Below, in pieces: positions 59,750 to 64,000 of a DNA stretch of 64,000 nucleotides; the first letter of the stretch is position 1; each line of letters opens with the position of its first letter. Below the pieces are notes generated by a model, which saw nothing but the letters and a program-made list of their open reading frames with translations, ran no database searches and was not told where the DNA came from. Source of the DNA: Lachnospiraceae bacterium (lineage in GTDB: Bacteria; Bacillota; Clostridia; Lachnospirales; Lachnospiraceae). The stretch is taken from contig CAJTHM010000007.1 of assembly GCA_910576125.1 (NCBI GenBank), forward strand, positions 1 to 64,000. Reading direction: 5' to 3'. Position numbers and translations under genes: made by a program.

Positions 59750-59955
59750 CCTCCATTCTGCCGCCTGGCGGCACTGATCGATCCCCAGAGACAGACTATG
59801 GGAATCCTTTCGGAAAGGCCGCGAATCCGGCTTTTCCGAATGTGCACAAATATTACGATTTTCGCCGGAAGAATTGTCTTCTCTCTAAAATCATGTTATC
59901 ATTTCCATAAATAATCGCAACATACAGTTTTCAATGAAAGGTGGACAAATCATAG

Positions 59956-60834
59956 ATGTTGTACATGGTATCCGATGCCTCCGAACCGGTGCGGTTCCTG
60001 TCCGCGGGCAACCTCACCAACGAAGACCAGTTCCTCCACGCCAGGCGCACCCTCCAGTCCTGTGAGTTCCTCTCCGTCACGAAAGGCATTTTGCACATCC
60101 AGTCGGGACAGCGCAGCTATCATTTAGGCCCCGGCCAGTTCGTGCTGCTGTTTCCCGGGGAATGCCACTTCGGCACCCGGGCTTCCCAGGGAGAGCTGTC
60201 CTTCTACTGGACTCATTTCCGGTTCGGTTCGAAAGACAGCTCTGTCTTAAGTGAATCCCGGGCCGCTGCCCTTTTCCTGGAGGAGAACCATCCCCGCTAC
60301 ATCCTTCCGGAGACCGGCACCCTGTCCCCGAACAGCCGGGTCAATGTACTGTTCGTGCAGCTCCTGGACCTGGCCAAGCGGCTGGGCAGCCTGTCCTCCA
60401 CACAGTGCAGCTACGCCCAGAGCACGCTGCTGCTGGAAGTGACCCACGAATGCTTCTTCCGCCACCACCTGATGCAGCGCAGCGAGAAGATTCCCCTGGG
60501 CATCGCCGACCTGATGGAATGGCTGCAGCTGAACTTCGACACCACTCTGTCCGTGGCGGACATCGCGGAGAAGTTCGGCTACCATCCCTCCTATCTGACC
60601 TCCGTCTTCAAGCGCTGCAGCGGCTGCACCATCACCGAGTACATAAACCGGCAGCGCATCCAGGTGGCGAAGAACCTGCTGACTTCCACCCCGAAGCTGA
60701 CGCTGGCGGAGATTGCCGGACAAGTGGGCATAGGGGACGAAAAATATTTCATGCGCCTGTTCAAACGCTACGAGGGCATCACGGCCACTGCCTACCGGGA
60801 GGCTTTTTCCCTGAAAAAGAAGAACCGGGCCTGA
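59956..60834 (+). CDS. AraC-family regulator, divergent from GH127
   Basis: A 292-residue regulator: a cupin-like sensor (about 10-130; HLGPGQFVLLFPGECHFG) and two helix-turn-helix units (about 190-285; TTLSVADIAEKFGYHPSYLTSVFKR, given in parts, and LAEIAGQVGIGDEKYFMRLFK). Sugar-responsive activators of this plan commonly sit divergent from a glycosidase. AAAGGTGGACAAATC precedes the ATG. The 206-bp shared region holds candidate -10 elements for both sides but no site I can define with confidence. Confidence 0.92.
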   Translation: MLYMVSDASEPVRFLSAGNLTNEDQFLHARRTLQSCEFLSVTKGILHIQSGQRSYHLGPGQFVLLFPGECHFGTRASQGELSFYWTHFRFGSKDSSVLSESRAAALFLEENHPRYILPETGTLSPNSRVNVLFVQLLDLAKRLGSLSSTQCSYAQSTLLLEVTHECFFRHHLMQRSEKIPLGIADLMEWLQLNFDTTLSVADIAEKFGYHPSYLTSVFKRCSGCTITEYINRQRIQVAKNLLTSTPKLTLAEIAGQVGIGDEKYFMRLFKRYEGITATAYREAFSLKKKNRA

Positions 60835-60879
60835 TGAACCGGGGAAATCACATAGCATTCTGTCTATACGGTTTTCCGT

Positions 60880-61662
60880 CTATATGACGCCCAGCCATTT
60901 TAATGCATTCGGAATGCCGTCATCCATTACATCCGTGGTCACATAGTCCGCAATGTCCCGGAGGGCCTGTGTGGCATTGCCCATGGCGATGCCTGTTCCG
61001 GCGCACTGCAGCATCTCCAGATCGTTGCTGCTGTCGCCCACAGCCACCGTGTCCTCCATGGGAATCCGCAGCCTCTCCGCCAGAAGCCTTATGCCATTGC
61101 CCTTGGAAAAGCCCGCAGGCGTCACCTCCCAGAACCCCTGCTCCCTGTCGATGAAAGAAAGTTCTTCCCCAAACTCCTGCCGGAACCCCTCTGCCCGCCA
61201 GTCCTCATCCGAGAAGAAGAAAAACTTGTCAAAATGGCCGGGGGCCTCTGTCCAGGCTTTGCAGATACCGGCCAACCCCTTTCCCATATGGCGGCGGAAA
61301 GTATCCGTCCGAATTTCAGGCAATGTCCTGGCATAGATGTCCTCCGCTCCCTCCAGCAGCGTATCGATGCCATATCGGTCCAGCCCCTCCATAATCCGGC
61401 GTCCCTGCCTCTCCGATAAAGTACTGTGCCAGAGGATTTCCTCCCCATACCGCGCCATGGTGCCGCAGCCCAGCAGATACCCGTCGAACCTCTCCTGATT
61501 CGGCAGCCAGTCGCCCACCATCCTCCAGGTTCTGCCCGTATTGACGATACAGATGTGGCCGTTGCTGCGCGCGCCGCGGACGGCCTCCCTGGTACTCTCC
61601 GCCAGCGTATGCGTCCCATTGCCAATCAGGGTTCCGTCAATATCGAAAAATATCAGCTTCAT
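60880..61662 (-). CDS. HAD-superfamily hydrolase, Cof type
   Basis: A 260-residue phosphatase with LIFFDIDGTLIGNGTH (Asp8, Asp10), a VNTGRTWRMV second motif, Lys in FSKGNGIRLLAERL and AVGDSSNDLEMLQ as motif IV. The cap is of type IIB, as in Cof and YbiV, which dephosphorylate sugar phosphates or flavin. Its ATG follows directly on the antiporter stop (TAGATG arrangement), so the two are translationally linked. Substrate not predictable. Confidence 0.9.
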   Translation of the reverse strand: MKLIFFDIDGTLIGNGTHTLAESTREAVRGARSNGHICIVNTGRTWRMVGDWLPNQERFDGYLLGCGTMARYGEEILWHSTLSERQGRRIMEGLDRYGIDTLLEGAEDIYARTLPEIRTDTFRRHMGKGLAGICKAWTEAPGHFDKFFFFSDEDWRAEGFRQEFGEELSFIDREQGFWEVTPAGFSKGNGIRLLAERLRIPMEDTVAVGDSSNDLEMLQCAGTGIAMGNATQALRDIADYVTTDVMDDGIPNALKWLGVI

Positions 61663-63666
61663 CTAATGCACCTCTGTCCCTTTCCGTTCTTTCGTTCCGG
61701 ATACTGATTTCTTGCCTTTCTTCTTTTTCCCGGGCTTTGGAGGCTTCAATTCCCTTTCAATATCGTAGACATCGCCCTCCTCTGCCTCTTTACTGTATTC
61801 CCGCAGCTCCGGCAGGACGGCGTGGAGCTCTTCCTCTTCCTCCGGAATCTCAGGCTCTGCCGTAATGCCCTTCGGGCGCTGCTGCACGGTCTCTCTGCCG
61901 AAAGACCGCTTCTCCTCTGCTTCTTCACTGCGGGGGGCGGGCCCTGTTTCCTGATTTTCCTTTACTTTTTCCCGCTTTTTGGCCGCGTCCTTTTTTGCCT
62001 TTCCCCGGCTGCCGGATTCTTTCCGATGCTTTGCTTTCTTGCGGGATTCTTCTCTTTTCCGGTTCCCGGATGTTTTTTCCTTTCCTTCTTTTTCGGCGCC
62101 CTCTGCCGCTTCGGAATCCGGCCTTTCGCTGTCTGCGGGGAGCCCCTCCTCTGAATCGGATGCCTGCCGCGTCTCCAAAGCTTTCTTTGCTTTCCGGCGT
62201 TCCTGCCTCCCTCCTCCGTCTGCTTTGTCCGGCTTTTGGGGCAGAATCTCGCCGGATGCCGCATCTGTTTCCGTTCCTGACGTCCTGACTCGCTCTGTGT
62301 CCTCCCCCTCTATAGCCACTGCAGATTCTTCCGGAGGCTCCTCTGCCATATCCGCCGGCGTTTCCTCCCCGGTCTCTCCTGCCGTTCCCGCCGCGCTCCT
62401 TTCCGCAGGCTCCTCTGCCATATCACCCGATGTTTCCACCCCGGCTTCCTGATTCTCCTTTTTCCCATAGGGAATGCTCCCTGACAGAAGCAGCGCGGCC
62501 TTGGCGCTGACCGGCCCCGCCATCTCATAGAGCACGGACGAAGACAATATAATAGTCAGCATCATGCTGCCCGTCTCCGGCGGCAGCATCCTCTGTCCCA
62601 GGAACGCAAGGCCGATGGCCACTCCCGCCTGGGGAATCAGGGCCAGGCCCATGAAATTGCGGATTTCCCTGCTGGTCTTCATGCACATGCAGCTGATATA
62701 AGTCCCCATGTACTTTCCGATGATGCGGACGATAAAATACCCTACCCCGATGGCCCCCACAGTCCGCAACGCCCCGATGTCCAGGTTCATGCCCGATACA
62801 ATGAAGAAAATGGACATCACGGGCGGCGTGAAACTGTTGATCTGGCGGAACAGCTTCTTGTCCCTTGTAAGGTTTATGTACACAGCCCCGAACACCATAC
62901 AGGACAACAGCGGCGAGATATCGATGGCCGCGCAGATGCCGCTCAGTCCCAGCAGCATGGCGATGGCCAGAATCAGCCGGTTGTCCTTGCTCCTGGCCGG
63001 AATCAGCAGGCGGCTCAGAAAATATCCGCAGAAGATACCCAGCACGATTACCAGCAGGTTGTATGCTATGGGGAGCAGGATATCATGGGCAGAGAACCCT
63101 CCCGCCTCATTTCCGTTGATGATGGCGGACACGATGCTGAACGCCAGCAGGCACACCACATCGTCCAGCGCCACAATCTGCAGCAAGGTATCTACGAACT
63201 CTCCCCTGGCTTTGTACTGATTGATTGTCATCATGGTGCTGGCAGGCGCCGTGGCCGTGGCGATGGCCCCTAAAATCAGCGCGAATTCCCAGTTCAGGCG
63301 GAACACCAGCTTCAGGACCACCGTCACCAGCACCCCCGCCGTCAGGGCTTCGCTGAGAGTGATGACGATGATTCTCTTCCCTGTCCGCATCAGCACTTCC
63401 TTTTTAAAGAACTTTCCCACACCGAACGCTATGAAAGCCAGGGCCAGGTCGCTCACGAAGCCCATCCCCTCTATCATGGGCGCCGGGATGAAATTCAGGC
63501 AGCAGGGGCCGATCAGAATGCCCGCCAAGATATAGCCGCTTACTTTCGGCATATTCAGTGTGTTCGTCATCCTGGTCAGGATGAATCCGGAAAATAATAT
63601 GATGGAAAGCGTCAAGAGCACCTCCGTCTCCGTATTCAGCTGACTCAAAAAATCTACCATGTCCAT
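61663..63666 (-). CDS. Cation/proton antiporter (CPA2) with long charged tail
   Basis: A 667-residue protein. Residues 1-400 form a monovalent cation/proton antiporter domain with about twelve membrane helices (Na_H_Exchanger type; FGVGKFFKKEVL, ASTMMTINQYKARGEFVDTLL-like block with LDDVVCLLAFS, and GVAIGLAFLGQ). The remaining about 265 residues are a hydrophilic tail with many EEP, KK and ESR runs and no KTN/TrkA domain. The tail ends in KPGKKKKGKKSVSG. Such a tail is unusual; it may be a regulatory or protein-binding region or disordered filler. CATCG context gives a weak ribosome site. Confidence 0.9.
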   Translation of the reverse strand: MDMVDFLSQLNTETEVLLTLSIILFSGFILTRMTNTLNMPKVSGYILAGILIGPCCLNFIPAPMIEGMGFVSDLALAFIAFGVGKFFKKEVLMRTGKRIIVITLSEALTAGVLVTVVLKLVFRLNWEFALILGAIATATAPASTMMTINQYKARGEFVDTLLQIVALDDVVCLLAFSIVSAIINGNEAGGFSAHDILLPIAYNLLVIVLGIFCGYFLSRLLIPARSKDNRLILAIAMLLGLSGICAAIDISPLLSCMVFGAVYINLTRDKKLFRQINSFTPPVMSIFFIVSGMNLDIGALRTVGAIGVGYFIVRIIGKYMGTYISCMCMKTSREIRNFMGLALIPQAGVAIGLAFLGQRMLPPETGSMMLTIILSSSVLYEMAGPVSAKAALLLSGSIPYGKKENQEAGVETSGDMAEEPAERSAAGTAGETGEETPADMAEEPPEESAVAIEGEDTERVRTSGTETDAASGEILPQKPDKADGGGRQERRKAKKALETRQASDSEEGLPADSERPDSEAAEGAEKEGKEKTSGNRKREESRKKAKHRKESGSRGKAKKDAAKKREKVKENQETGPAPRSEEAEEKRSFGRETVQQRPKGITAEPEIPEEEEELHAVLPELREYSKEAEEGDVYDIERELKPPKPGKKKKGKKSVSGTKERKGTEVH

Positions 63667-63809
63667 CGCTCTCCCTCGTCTGTTCAGGCCCCGCCTTGTA
63701 CATTATGCTTAATATTTTATGATGATACCGAGTATAGCACAGCAATCCGGAGGAATCAAGCGGCGCATTCTGCAAGATGATACAAAAATCTGTTTTTGCA
63801 AAGAGAGCC

Positions 63810-63839
63810 TTGATTTATGGCTTCATTCTACTATATAAT
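63810..63839 (+). promoter_or_regulatory. Sigma-A promoter of last gene
   Basis: TTGATT (63810-63815), 18-bp spacer, TATAAT (63834-63839), leader about 35 nt. Confidence 0.65.
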
Positions 63840-63879
63840 GATAATAAAATCTCAACACAAACTATACGGAGGGAAAGCC

Positions 63880-64000
63880 ATGCTGGAATTTCGATATGAC
63901 ACACAATTGCTGATAGAAGGGGAAAATCTTGACGAAGACCGGATTACGGAATATTTCACGGACAACTTCAAGGGCGATTGCCTGCTGGCGGTGGGTGATG
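63880..64000 (+). CDS. DAK/FakA-related small protein, partial
   Basis: The first 40 residues of a gene cut by the window edge. GGAGGGAAAGCC precedes the ATG. ENLDEDRITEYFTDNF and GDCLLAVGD resemble the C-terminal module of dihydroxyacetone/fatty-acid kinase (FakA-like) proteins, which in Lachnospiraceae also occurs as a separate short protein. The rest is outside the window, so this is tentative. Confidence 0.55.
   Translation, partial: MLEFRYDTQLLIEGENLDEDRITEYFTDNFKGDCLLAVGD

Noticed and set aside
63880..64000. Complete small gene at the right edge
   Set aside because: No stop codon before the window ends; only a partial call is justified.

Overview
The window looks like chromosomal DNA of a G+C-rich, spore-forming gut member of the Lachnospiraceae (Clostridia). 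Pointers are a SPOCS (DUF3794)/LysM spore-coat type protein, a degenerate M23 protein resembling SpoIIQ, strong AGGAGG-type ribosome sites, sigma-A promoters with 17-bp spacers, GH2 and GH127 glycosidases, VanRS-like and LytTR two-component systems, and a group II intron lodged behind a terminator. No rRNA, tRNA, CRISPR array or prophage module was seen.

Layout. 0-3.3 kb: 5' end of a group II intron, a tiny transcription unit, and a GH2 glycosidase. 3.4-7.7 kb (+): ispE, a GntR/FCD regulator, a small membrane protein, murI, a DUF1934 protein, and a helical protein behind a sigma-28/sigma-D-like promoter. 7.8-24.8 kb (-): the main accessory region, a surface-fibre locus. In transcription order it holds a tyrosine recombinase, a roughly 300-bp invertible-looking segment, an 1810-residue LPETG adhesin, an LPSTG major pilin, a class C sortase, a pilin-like protein, two TasA/camelysin-like proteins, a MucBP membrane protein, a SipW signal peptidase, an AP2-domain protein, a BTAD regulator and a small conserved protein, closed by a bidirectional terminator. 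24.9-30.4 kb (-): SPOCS/LysM protein, pyrC-pyrK-pyrD, PrcB-like lipoprotein. 30.5-38.9 kb: plsC (+), then on the minus strand a VanRS-like pair, murF, ddl, an amidohydrolase and the M23-like protein. 39-47.3 kb (-): a protein with acidic calcium-loop motifs behind a second sigma-D-like promoter, SseB, a paired ABC exporter, a glycosyltransferase remnant and an AgrC/LytTR pair. 47.6-52.5 kb: an A+T-rich AlgI/SGNH acyl-transfer pair, a sugar-nucleotide reductase and a tocopherol-cyclase-like protein. 52.5-57.7 kb: a two-component system divergent from a lantibiotic-type ABC transporter operon. 57.8-64 kb: GH127 with a divergent AraC regulator, a HAD phosphatase, a cation/proton antiporter and the start of a DAK-kinase-like gene.

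The most interesting element is the switch at 23.6-23.9 kb. Two 28-bp sites, matching at 24 of 28 positions with an identical 14-bp core, lie in inverted orientation. They flank a segment carrying a good sigma-A promoter (TTGAAT-N17-TATAAT) that at present points away from the adhesin/pilus operon. The tyrosine recombinase gene ends inside the right-hand site, and that site doubles as its terminator. My reading is a phase-variation switch, here in the OFF orientation, for an operon that combines sortase-type pili with SipW/TasA-type fibres. The sequence elements are directly visible; inversion and its effect are inference.
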